Assembly: GCA_025937075.1 (NCBI GenBank)
Contig: JAICSD010000045.1
Span: forward strand, 1-15,787
Length of the DNA: 15,787 nucleotides
Source: Vicinamibacteria bacterium
GTDB lineage: Bacteria > Acidobacteriota > Vicinamibacteria > Vicinamibacterales > 2-12-FULL-66-21
Direction of reading: 5' to 3'
Part shown: positions 1 through 6,003 of the stretch, piece by piece
Layout of the letters: the number at the start of each line of letters is the position of its first letter
How positions within the stretch are numbered: the stretch's first letter is position 1
The notes under the pieces: model-generated
Told to the model about the DNA's origin: nothing
Databases searched by the model: none
The model's input: only the letters and a program-made list of their open reading frames with translations
Translations under genes and position numbers: made by a program

Positions 1-95
1 AGCGCGCGGACGATGCCGCGGTAGTAGGTTGCCGCGCCGTTCCAATACGCCGACACCATGCTCGATCCAAAGAAGGCGATCCGCGGTCGCGCCAT
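1..95 (-). CDS. CgeB-like glycosyltransferase, N-terminal 31 codons (runs off left edge)
   Basis: Only the start of this gene is in the window. The ATG at 95-93 follows the TGA of the upstream GT4 gene with no gap, and a good ribosome binding site (GGAGGAC, bases 101-107 read on the minus strand) lies within that gene's end. The visible peptide begins MARPRIAFFGSSMVSAYWNG and continues AATYYRGIVRA. From memory this closely resembles the N-terminus of the CgeB-like glycosyltransferases, where a Rossmann beta-strand and a Tyr-Trp-Asn-Gly-Ala loop open the protein. It is the fifth and last visible gene of the minus-strand sugar operon, so a sugar-transfer role fits. The rest of the protein, including any catalytic residues, lies outside the window, so the family call rests on 31 residues. 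Confidence 0.7.
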   Translation of the reverse strand, partial: MARPRIAFFGSSMVSAYWNGAATYYRGIVRA

Positions 96-1274
96 TCACG
101 GTCCTCCAATGTGGCGGCCCTGAAAGGACCGCCCTACGCCGACTACGTGGCTCGGGCCTGTCAGGGCCGCGTTCGCGATTACCTCGTGATAGACCGCAGC
201 GTACGCAGACGCCATCCGATCGATGGTGAATCGCTCGGAGCGCTGGCGCGCGCGGGCGCCCATCGCCTCGCGCAGCGCCGGGCTCTCGATCAGCGCGTTG
301 ATTACAGCGGCGAGCGCGTCCTCGTCGTCGGGGTCGACGAACTCCGCTGCGCCAACCCAGTTCTCGCGCAGACTCGGGATATCGCCGAGCACGAGCGCAC
401 ACCCGGCGGAAGCGGCTTCGAGGACCGACAAGCCGAACGGCTCGTATCGTGCCGGTAACGCGTAGATTGACGCGCGCGCGAACCACGTCTGCATCTCGGC
501 GGAGGACAGCCGTCCGAGATGCCGCACGGCATCGGTCGAAGGACATTCGGTGCCGCCGCCTTCGCCCGCAACGCAGATCGGCCAGTGCACACGCGATGCA
601 ACGCGGCAGAGGGCGCCGATGTTCTTGGCGCGGTCCCACACGCGGCCGGCGCTGAAGACGATGGACTCGCGGCGGATGGAGCTTCCGCCTGAAGGCGGAA
701 GGACGGCCCCCCCGCCGTTTGGAATCACCCTTCCGTCCGGCACCGCTCCGTACTCCAGCTCCAGCGCATCGAGCATCGCGCACGTAGGCGCGACGACAAT
801 CGACGCCGACGCGAGACCCTCGCGCACCCGCTCGCGATACATGTTCCAGGACGATGGGGCGGCGCCTCCATGAACGCCGCGCCACCACGACGCAACGCAC
901 GAGTGGGCGGCGATGACGAGCGGCGCGCGCCACGGCAGCGCACCGTGGCAGTAGCCGTTCAGGTGCACGACGTCCGGGCGGCACTGGGTTTCGAGATCCA
1001 GCAGCCACCCGGACGCGTCGTCAACGTCAGCCCACGGGTCATCCGTCCATTCGAGCGCGAAGTCTCCTTCGCGCACATCGATCCCTCTCCGCTGAGCATC
1101 GCCGCGCTGATCCTCCGACAGCCGCGGCCCCATCGTCGCCATCGTGACGGCGATGCCGTGCGATCGAAGTCCGCTGGCGAGATCCAGCGCGTACGTCCAC
1201 ACACCGCCGACGCCGTCGGCGGTCATCAGAATGCGCCGGACGCCGCCGTTCCGATCCGGCGGGTCAGCGAACAT
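96..1274 (-). CDS. GT4-family glycosyltransferase
   Basis: A 392-residue GT-B fold glycosyltransferase of family GT4, expected to move a sugar from a nucleotide-activated donor to an acceptor at the cytoplasmic face. The N-terminal Rossmann domain has the glycine-rich acceptor loop (TADGVGGVW, residues 18-26). The C-terminal domain has FSAGRVWDRAKN (about 207-218) and the donor-site E-x7-E motif, EPFGLSVLE (Glu278 and Glu286). I chose the ATG at 1274; a GTG lies one codon upstream. The gene overlaps the radical SAM gene by 11 bases and abuts the CgeB-like gene with no gap, so translation is probably coupled. Oddity: the interdomain linker at about residues 192-198 is encoded by a perfect 20-bp palindrome. 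The acceptor and donor cannot be told from sequence. Confidence 0.88.
   Translation of the reverse strand: MFADPPDRNGGVRRILMTADGVGGVWTYALDLASGLRSHGIAVTMATMGPRLSEDQRGDAQRRGIDVREGDFALEWTDDPWADVDDASGWLLDLETQCRPDVVHLNGYCHGALPWRAPLVIAAHSCVASWWRGVHGGAAPSSWNMYRERVREGLASASIVVAPTCAMLDALELEYGAVPDGRVIPNGGGAVLPPSGGSSIRRESIVFSAGRVWDRAKNIGALCRVASRVHWPICVAGEGGGTECPSTDAVRHLGRLSSAEMQTWFARASIYALPARYEPFGLSVLEAASAGCALVLGDIPSLRENWVGAAEFVDPDDEDALAAVINALIESPALREAMGARARQRSERFTIDRMASAYAAVYHEVIANAALTGPSHVVGVGRSFQGRHIGGP
682..701. repeat. 20-bp perfect palindrome inside the GT4 gene
   Basis: CTTCCGCCT-GA-AGGCGGAAG pairs at all nine stem positions around a 2-base loop. It falls in the linker between the two Rossmann domains of the GT4 gene and encodes a Pro/Gly/Ser-rich stretch (LPPSGGS). 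This resembles a REP-like palindrome tolerated in frame, but only one copy is visible here, so dispersed-repeat status is inference. Confidence 0.5.
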
Positions 1275-2565
1275 CACTCAGTTCCAATTCCCCAAGCGGC
1301 CGCGGCCGCGCGTCCTGGATGTCGCTGAACTCCTCGAAGCGCGCGAGGTAGTGCTCCATCGCGCGTTCCCACGCGTGATCGTCGGGCGCGCCCCACCGGC
1401 GCGTGTAGTCGGGCGAGCCGGGGTACGGAAACATCGGCACCGGCTTGTTGGCCCACACGCCAAATTGCTGCAGATGCTGACGCCACGCTTCGACGTCGGC
1501 CGGATCGTCGCTGCCCGACTCGAGCAGGTTCGCCTGCACGAACGGCACGCGACCGCGGGCGTAGATCAGGCGCTCCGCAAGTTGCTCGGTCGTCAGGCGG
1601 CTTCCCTTGTCCAGCAGGTTACGCCCCTCGACCGTGATGCTCTCGACGCCCGCTTCAATCGACACGCAGCCCGCCCGGCCGAGGAGATCGATCATGGCGT
1701 GATTCCACAAATCGATGCGCGTCTGCACACCGAAGACGAATTGCCGATCGACGAACGCCTCGAGCAGCTCGCGATTCGGCAGGAAGATCTCGTCGATGAA
1801 GTACACGTAGCCGACGCCGAGCGCGAGCAGCCCATCGAGCTCGTCGAGGATCGTCGCCACGGGACGCTTGCGATAATCGTTGCGGAAGTTGTCCTTCGCG
1901 CAGAACGAGCAGTGATACGGACACCCGCGCGACACCTCCATCTCCGCGCCCGGGCTGTCCGGCTCCCTGTCGAACCGATGGTGGTGATGCCGGTGGCGGA
2001 CGACGTCCTCCTGGGCCCAGCGCAGCGCTGGCAGCGCCGCCATGTCGACGGCGTGCGGCGTCCCCTGCAGACGCAGCTCGCCGTGGGAGACGTACGCGAG
2101 CGAATCGATGCGGTCCCACGCCGCCCGCGGCGACGCAAGCCTCGGCAGGATGTCCTCGCACTCGCCGAGGACGGCGACGTCGGCGTCCAGCTTGCGAAGG
2201 GCCGCCCCCGGGGTCGTCGACGCGTGCGGCCCGACGACAACGGTGAGCGGTTGCCGCGGCAGCTTCCAGTGGATCGCGCGAAGGGTGCGCTGAGGCACGC
2301 GGAGCTCGGGCGGCGCACAACGCCAGAACAGATAGCTGGGCGCCGTCGTGATGACGAGGATATCCGGGGCGAACCGTGCGACATCCGCCGCGAGACGGTC
2401 CTCATCCAGCCCGTGCAGCTGCCCATCAGCGAGCAGCACGTCGTGGCCTTCCGCCTCGAGGAGCGCACGCGCATAGCCGTACTCGAGCGGGAGATGGGGT
2501 TCGCGGCAGCCGAAATAGATGCTCCCGTCGAACCGCCAGTTCGGGTTCACGAGCGCATATCTCAT
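1264..2565 (-). CDS. B12-binding-domain radical SAM protein
   Basis: A 433-residue protein with an N-terminal cobalamin-binding-like Rossmann domain and a radical SAM domain. It starts MRYALVNPNW, has a VVVGPHAS segment (about 109-116) typical of B12-binding radical SAM proteins, and carries the [4Fe-4S] motif SRGCPYHCSFC with Cys215, Cys219 and Cys222. FIDEIFLP (about 254-261) and the later Glu-rich VSIEAGVES fit the radical SAM barrel. A His-rich run, HRHHHHRF (191-198), precedes the cluster motif. I recall a TIGR04295-type family found beside CgeB-like transferases and epimerases, but cannot confirm membership. The ATG at 2565 overlaps the upstream stop as ATGA, and an AGGG lies about 10 bases before it. 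A longer in-frame opening upstream is the epimerase gene in another frame. The likely reaction is methylation or carbon-skeleton chemistry on a sugar or lipid; the substrate is unknown. Confidence 0.87.
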   Translation of the reverse strand: MRYALVNPNWRFDGSIYFGCREPHLPLEYGYARALLEAEGHDVLLADGQLHGLDEDRLAADVARFAPDILVITTAPSYLFWRCAPPELRVPQRTLRAIHWKLPRQPLTVVVGPHASTTPGAALRKLDADVAVLGECEDILPRLASPRAAWDRIDSLAYVSHGELRLQGTPHAVDMAALPALRWAQEDVVRHRHHHHRFDREPDSPGAEMEVSRGCPYHCSFCAKDNFRNDYRKRPVATILDELDGLLALGVGYVYFIDEIFLPNRELLEAFVDRQFVFGVQTRIDLWNHAMIDLLGRAGCVSIEAGVESITVEGRNLLDKGSRLTTEQLAERLIYARGRVPFVQANLLESGSDDPADVEAWRQHLQQFGVWANKPVPMFPYPGSPDYTRRWGAPDDHAWERAMEHYLARFEEFSDIQDARPRPLGELELSDVR

Positions 2566-3650
2566 GACGCGACCCTGCCCGCGGCGGGGATTCGCGGCGC
2601 AACGACGTTCCCGGCGACGAGCCACGACAGCAGCCGCTCGACGCCGTGCCGGACGCCTACACGCGGCGCCCAGCCGGTGAGGCGCTCGAACTTCGCTGTG
2701 CTCGAGACGTAGTAGCGCTGATCTGCCGGACGCCACGGCTCGATCGCAAACGCCGGGCGCTCGCCCGTGAGATCCGCGATCAGTTCCATCAGTTCGACGA
2801 GGCTGATCGTGTTCGACGGGCCTCCGCCGATGTTGAATGCATCGCCGGCCGTGTCTTCGATCCGATCGTGCGCGAGCAGCATCGCGTCCGCGAGATCCTC
2901 GACGAAGAGGACGTCGCGCACCTGGAGGCCATCGCCGTAGAGCGTCAGCGGACGACGCCGCAGCGCCTGAATGAGGAAGTGCGCGACCCACCCCTGGTCC
3001 TCGGTGCCGAACTGATGCGGACCGTAGATGCAGCTCATACGAAAGACGGTGGCGGGCATGCCGAACGTGCGCGCGTAATCGAGCACGTATTGTTCCGCTG
3101 CGCCTTTCGAGCATCCGTACGGGCTATGGAAATCGAGAGGACGAGCTTCGCTGATACCGCGCAGGCTCACCGCTTCCTCTTGCGGCTCGTACCGCGACCG
3201 CCTGCGCCGCAGGCGCACATCGTCCAGATCGCCGTACACCTTGTTGGTGGACGTGAAGAGGAGCGTCGGCGGCGCGTCGGCAGCGCGCATGGCCTCGAGG
3301 AGGTTGAGCGTGCCGCGGGCGTTCACCTCGAAATCGAGGAACGGATCGGTGAGGCTCGTCGTCACCGCGACCTGCGCGGCGAAGTGAAACACCTGATCGA
3401 CGCCGCGAATCGCCCGGCGGATCGCCGCCTCATCGCGGACGTCGCCCCGGACGAACTCGACGCGATCCCCGTGGCGCGCCTGAATCCAGCGCAGGTTCTG
3501 TTCGACGCCCGCGCGCGAGAGATTGTCGAAGAGGCGGACGCGGCGCCCCATGCGAAGCAGACGATCCGCAACGTTGGTCGCGACGAATCCGGCACCGCCG
3601 GTGATGAGCGAGAGGCCGCTCGAGGCTGGAACACGAATCGGGCGCGTCAT
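2562..3650 (-). CDS. CDP-paratose/tyvelose 2-epimerase-like extended SDR
   Basis: A 362-residue NAD-dependent sugar epimerase of the extended short-chain dehydrogenase family. The nucleotide-binding loop is TGGAGFVATN (17-26), where the third Gly of GxxGxxG is Ala. The active site shows STNKVYGD (134-141) and Tyr178/Lys182 in HSPYGCSKGAAEQY. The blocks STNKVYGD, LDFHSPYGCSKGAA, DQGWV, QVRDVL and AFNIGG match my recollection of Salmonella TyvE, which converts CDP-paratose to CDP-tyvelose. The exact substrate here is inference, since close relatives use other nucleotide sugars. The ATG at 3650 overlaps the previous gene's stop as ATGA and has GAGGG about 10 bases upstream. It works in the sugar-nucleotide branch of the minus-strand operon and feeds the downstream glycosyltransferases. 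Confidence 0.85.
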   Translation of the reverse strand: MTRPIRVPASSGLSLITGGAGFVATNVADRLLRMGRRVRLFDNLSRAGVEQNLRWIQARHGDRVEFVRGDVRDEAAIRRAIRGVDQVFHFAAQVAVTTSLTDPFLDFEVNARGTLNLLEAMRAADAPPTLLFTSTNKVYGDLDDVRLRRRRSRYEPQEEAVSLRGISEARPLDFHSPYGCSKGAAEQYVLDYARTFGMPATVFRMSCIYGPHQFGTEDQGWVAHFLIQALRRRPLTLYGDGLQVRDVLFVEDLADAMLLAHDRIEDTAGDAFNIGGGPSNTISLVELMELIADLTGERPAFAIEPWRPADQRYYVSSTAKFERLTGWAPRVGVRHGVERLLSWLVAGNVVAPRIPAAGRVAS

Positions 3651-4756
3651 ACCGTCAGCCCTCGCGCCGCCAGCTCGCGGCTGGCTTCGGCGACCCGATC
3701 GTCGGCCGCCTGATCCTGCAGCCATTCCGCGAGCTCCACGAGCCCATTCTCCAGCATCACCTTTGGTTCGTACCCCAGCACCTCCCGTGCCTGGGAGATG
3801 TCCGCAAAGCAGTGCCTGATGTCCCCGACGCGATATTTGCCGCAGATCTCCGGCGGGATCGGCTTCCCCAGGATCGCCGCCAGCATGTCGGCGACGTCGC
3901 GGACGGTGTACGATTCGCCGCTCCCAATGTTCAAAGCCCGTCCGTCGGCGGCGGGCGACTCGAGCGCGAGGCGGCACGCCTGCGCGACGTCGTACACGCT
4001 GACGAAATCGCGGCGCTGCAGGCCGTCCTCGAAAATGAACGGCGCATTGTCGTTCATCAGACGCGATGCGAAGATCGCGAGCACGCCCGTGTAGGGATTC
4101 GAGAGCGCCTGGCGCGTGCCGAACACGTTGAAGAACCGGAGCGCCACCGTGGGAATCCGGTACGCGCGCCCGATCATCAGCGACATCCGCTCCTGATCGA
4201 ATTTCGAGAGCGCATAGATCGACGAGAGGGAGGGCGCCTTCGATTCAGGCGTCGGCGCCGGTGTGAGCAGGTCGCCACCTTCGTCATAGAGCTCCCAGTC
4301 GCCGCGCCGGAGCTGCTCGAGCGGACGCTCGCGCGCCTGCCGGCACGTGCCGTCGGCAGCGCAATACGACCCCTCGCCGTACAGGCTCATGCTCGAGGCC
4401 ACGACCAGCCGCTGCACGGGCCGCTTGACGAGCGCCTGCAGCAGCACCGCCGTGCCAAGGTTGTTCACCGACGTGTAGTGCTCGATCTCATACATGCTCT
4501 GGCCGACGCCGACCGCAGAGGCGAAGTGGAAGACCGCATCGACGCCCTCGAGCGCCAGGCGCACGATTCCCGCGTCGCGAACGTCGCCGCACAGCAGCTC
4601 CACGTCCGAATTGAGGTATCGCGGACGGCCGCCGTCTGCACCGTGCACCTGCGGATCGAGATTGTCGAGCGCGCGCACACGATGCCCGCGCTGCAGCAGT
4701 TCGTCCGCGAGATGCGATCCGATGAAGCCGGCGCCGCCCGTTATGAGAATGTGCAT
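3647..4756 (-). CDS. dTDP-L-rhamnose 4-epimerase-like extended SDR
   Basis: A 369-residue NAD-dependent epimerase/dehydratase, first gene of the minus-strand operon. It has the cofactor loop ITGGAGFIGSH (5-15), the SSMSLYGEG block (121-129) and the catalytic YALSK (Tyr181, Lys185). A long segment between these (about 130-178) with Cys132 and Cys138 separates it from plain GalE-type epimerases. The blocks VGVGQSMYEIEHY, LRFFNVFGTRQALSNPYTG and RRDFVSVYDV match what I recall as dTDP-L-rhamnose 4-epimerase (WbiB type), which makes dTDP-6-deoxy-L-talose. The specific sugar is inference. I chose ATG at 4756; the preceding TTG is a weaker start. AAGGAC sits about 10 bases before the ATG. Downstream coupling is by ATGA overlap. 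Confidence 0.83.
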   Translation of the reverse strand: MHILITGGAGFIGSHLADELLQRGHRVRALDNLDPQVHGADGGRPRYLNSDVELLCGDVRDAGIVRLALEGVDAVFHFASAVGVGQSMYEIEHYTSVNNLGTAVLLQALVKRPVQRLVVASSMSLYGEGSYCAADGTCRQARERPLEQLRRGDWELYDEGGDLLTPAPTPESKAPSLSSIYALSKFDQERMSLMIGRAYRIPTVALRFFNVFGTRQALSNPYTGVLAIFASRLMNDNAPFIFEDGLQRRDFVSVYDVAQACRLALESPAADGRALNIGSGESYTVRDVADMLAAILGKPIPPEICGKYRVGDIRHCFADISQAREVLGYEPKVMLENGLVELAEWLQDQAADDRVAEASRELAARGLTV

Positions 4757-4860
4757 CAAGAAGTCGTCCTTTCGCGCCGGGCAACGGTGGTGTCCGGCTT
4801 GCTTACGAAGATGAACGTCGAAAGGTAAGTAGCAAAGCAGGTTCCAGTTTTCTCCTGCCT

Positions 4861-4902
4861 CATGCGCATAGCGTCAGCTGCTCACGCCGTCATATGCGCA
4901 TG
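4861..4902. promoter_or_regulatory. Perfect 10-bp inverted repeat, candidate ArsR operator
   Basis: CATGCGCATA at 4861-4870 is the exact reverse complement of TATGCGCATG at 4893-4902. The arms are 32 bases apart, about three helical turns, and each contains the self-palindrome ATGCGCAT. The site lies in the divergent region between the sugar operon and the ArsR gene. ArsR-family dimers typically bind such symmetric sites near their own promoters. If it is an operator, the regulator more likely starts at ATG 4918 than at 4894. No clear sigma-70 promoter could be read here. Confidence 0.45.
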
Positions 4903-4917
4903 CGGGCGCATCGCGTT

Positions 4918-5226
4918 ATGAAGACTCTCTCGACCGAGCGCATGAACCTCCTCGCGAATCGCGCCCGCGCACTGGGCGATCCCACGCGCGTACGTATCCT
5001 CTCCGTGCTCGAACACGGCGAGCAGCCCGTCGGGCAGATCGCGGCTGCCTCGGATACGCGGCAGTCGACCGCCTCGAAGCACCTGCAGGTACTCTTTCAC
5101 GCAGGACTCGTGCAGCGGCGCCGCGACGCAAGCGCGGTCTTCTATTGGCTCAGTTCGAGCGAACTGCTCCGCTGGTGCCGGTATCTGGCAACTCGGCGGC
5201 TGGACGTTCGCCGCAAGCGCCGCTGA
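4918..5226 (+). CDS. ArsR/SmtB-family winged-helix transcriptional regulator
   Basis: A small dimeric DNA-binding repressor-type protein of about 102 residues (110 if ATG 4894 is used; ATG 4900 is also possible). The core is ALGDPTRVRILSVLEHGEQP, then the helix-turn-helix with QSTASKHLQVLFHAGLV, then the wing RRRDASAVFYWL. No Cys-rich metal site such as the ELCVCD motif of metal sensors is present; the one Cys sits near the C-terminus (LLRWCRYL). The protein therefore probably senses something other than arsenic or zinc, or needs a different site. I prefer ATG 4918 because the earlier ATGs fall inside the perfect inverted repeat; none has a convincing ribosome binding site. It could control itself, the following phosphatase gene, and the divergent sugar operon. 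Confidence 0.85.
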   Translation: MKTLSTERMNLLANRARALGDPTRVRILSVLEHGEQPVGQIAAASDTRQSTASKHLQVLFHAGLVQRRRDASAVFYWLSSSELLRWCRYLATRRLDVRRKRR

Positions 5227-5295
5227 GTCGCCGTATGCTTTCGCTTCAGCCGGACGCGCCCGGCTTTACAGCGCGGCCGTTCCGCTCGCGCTGAC

Positions 5296-5895
5296 GTGGA
5301 GCGCACGACCGTCTTCCTCGTCCGTCACGGCATCACCGACGCGGTGGGCCGTCACCTCGTATCACGGACGCCCGGCATTCACCTCACTTCGGATGGACGC
5401 GTGCAAGCGGACCGCGTCCGCGATCGACTCGCCTCTCGTCGTCTCGACGCGATCTACTCGAGTCCCATCGAACGCGCGTTGGAAACGGCCGCACCGCTCG
5501 CGGCCGAGCGATGCCTGCCGGTCACGATTGTCGAGGGGCTGATCGAGGTCGACTTCGGTGAGTGGACCGGTATGAGCTTCGCTGATCTCTCCGCCCGCAA
5601 CGACTGGCGGCGCTTCAACGACGCGCGCGCGACGGCAGCGGTCCCTGGCGGCGAATGCGCAGCCGACGTCCAGCGGCGCGTCATCGCGACGCTCGCGGAT
5701 CTCCATCGTCTGCACCGAGGCGGCTCAATCGCGGCGGTGAGCCACGCGGATGTCATCCGGAGCGCGGTCCTGCACATTGCGGGCACATCGCTCGACTGCT
5801 GGTATCGGTTCGAGATCAGCCCGGGCTCGATCACGACCATTACATATGAAGGGAACGGCAATGCCAGGCTGTTGGGAGTGAACGATGTGCCGTAA
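5296..5895 (+). CDS. Histidine phosphatase family protein (phosphoglycerate mutase-like)
   Basis: A 199-residue cytosolic member of the histidine phosphatase superfamily. The phosphohistidine motif is LVRHG with Arg10 and His11. The second Arg is in SSPIERALETA (Arg60), the acid is in IEVDFGEW (Glu84), and the second His is in VSHADVIR (His150). All four active-site elements are intact, so it should be active. Candidate roles include alpha-ribazole phosphatase (CobC), a sugar phosphatase, or a phosphomutase-like enzyme, and the sequence does not separate these. The start is GTG at 5296. It lies 69 bases after the ArsR gene on the same strand and may be co-transcribed. The 7-bp repeat array starts at the base after its TAA. 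Confidence 0.85.
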   Translation: MERTTVFLVRHGITDAVGRHLVSRTPGIHLTSDGRVQADRVRDRLASRRLDAIYSSPIERALETAAPLAAERCLPVTIVEGLIEVDFGEWTGMSFADLSARNDWRRFNDARATAAVPGGECAADVQRRVIATLADLHRLHRGGSIAAVSHADVIRSAVLHIAGTSLDCWYRFEISPGSITTITYEGNGNARLLGVNDVP

Positions 5896-5986
5896 GGCGG
5901 GTGCGGCGTGCGGGGCGCGGGGCGCGGGGTGCGGCCGCGAGTGCGGCGTGCGGGGTTCGGGATTGGGGATTGCGGATTGGGGATTG
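5896..5986 (+). repeat. G-rich 7-bp tandem repeat array (about 13 degenerate units)
   Basis: The 91 bases directly after the phosphatase stop divide into thirteen 7-base units. They drift from GCGGGGC-type units on the left to four near-perfect GGGATTG units at 5959-5986. A 15-bp segment, GTGCGGCGTGCGGGG, occurs at both 5901-5915 and 5941-5955. GGATTGGGGATTGC occurs twice in tandem at 5960-5973 and 5974-5987. Several GGG/GGGG runs with 3-base loops on the transcribed strand could form G-quadruplexes in the leader of the following operon, although each set also needs one longer loop of about 10 bases. Confidence 0.8.
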
Positions 5987-6003
5987 CATCAGCCCATCCG
6001 GTG

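Noticed and set aside
191..198. A poly-His run in the radical SAM protein (residues 191-198) as a metal-binding novelty
   Set aside because: I believe a His-rich stretch before the Cys motif is common in this family, so it is mentioned only in the gene entry; the coordinates here are residue numbers.
1144..2712. Long plus-strand open frame opposite the radical SAM gene
   Set aside because: A high-GC shadow with biased composition and no motifs; the minus strand carries the Cys cluster and clear operon overlaps.
5248..5269. Hairpin AGCCGG/CCGGCT between the ArsR and phosphatase genes as a terminator
   Set aside because: The stem is only 6 bp with no real T-tract, and such stems are common by chance in DNA this GC-rich.
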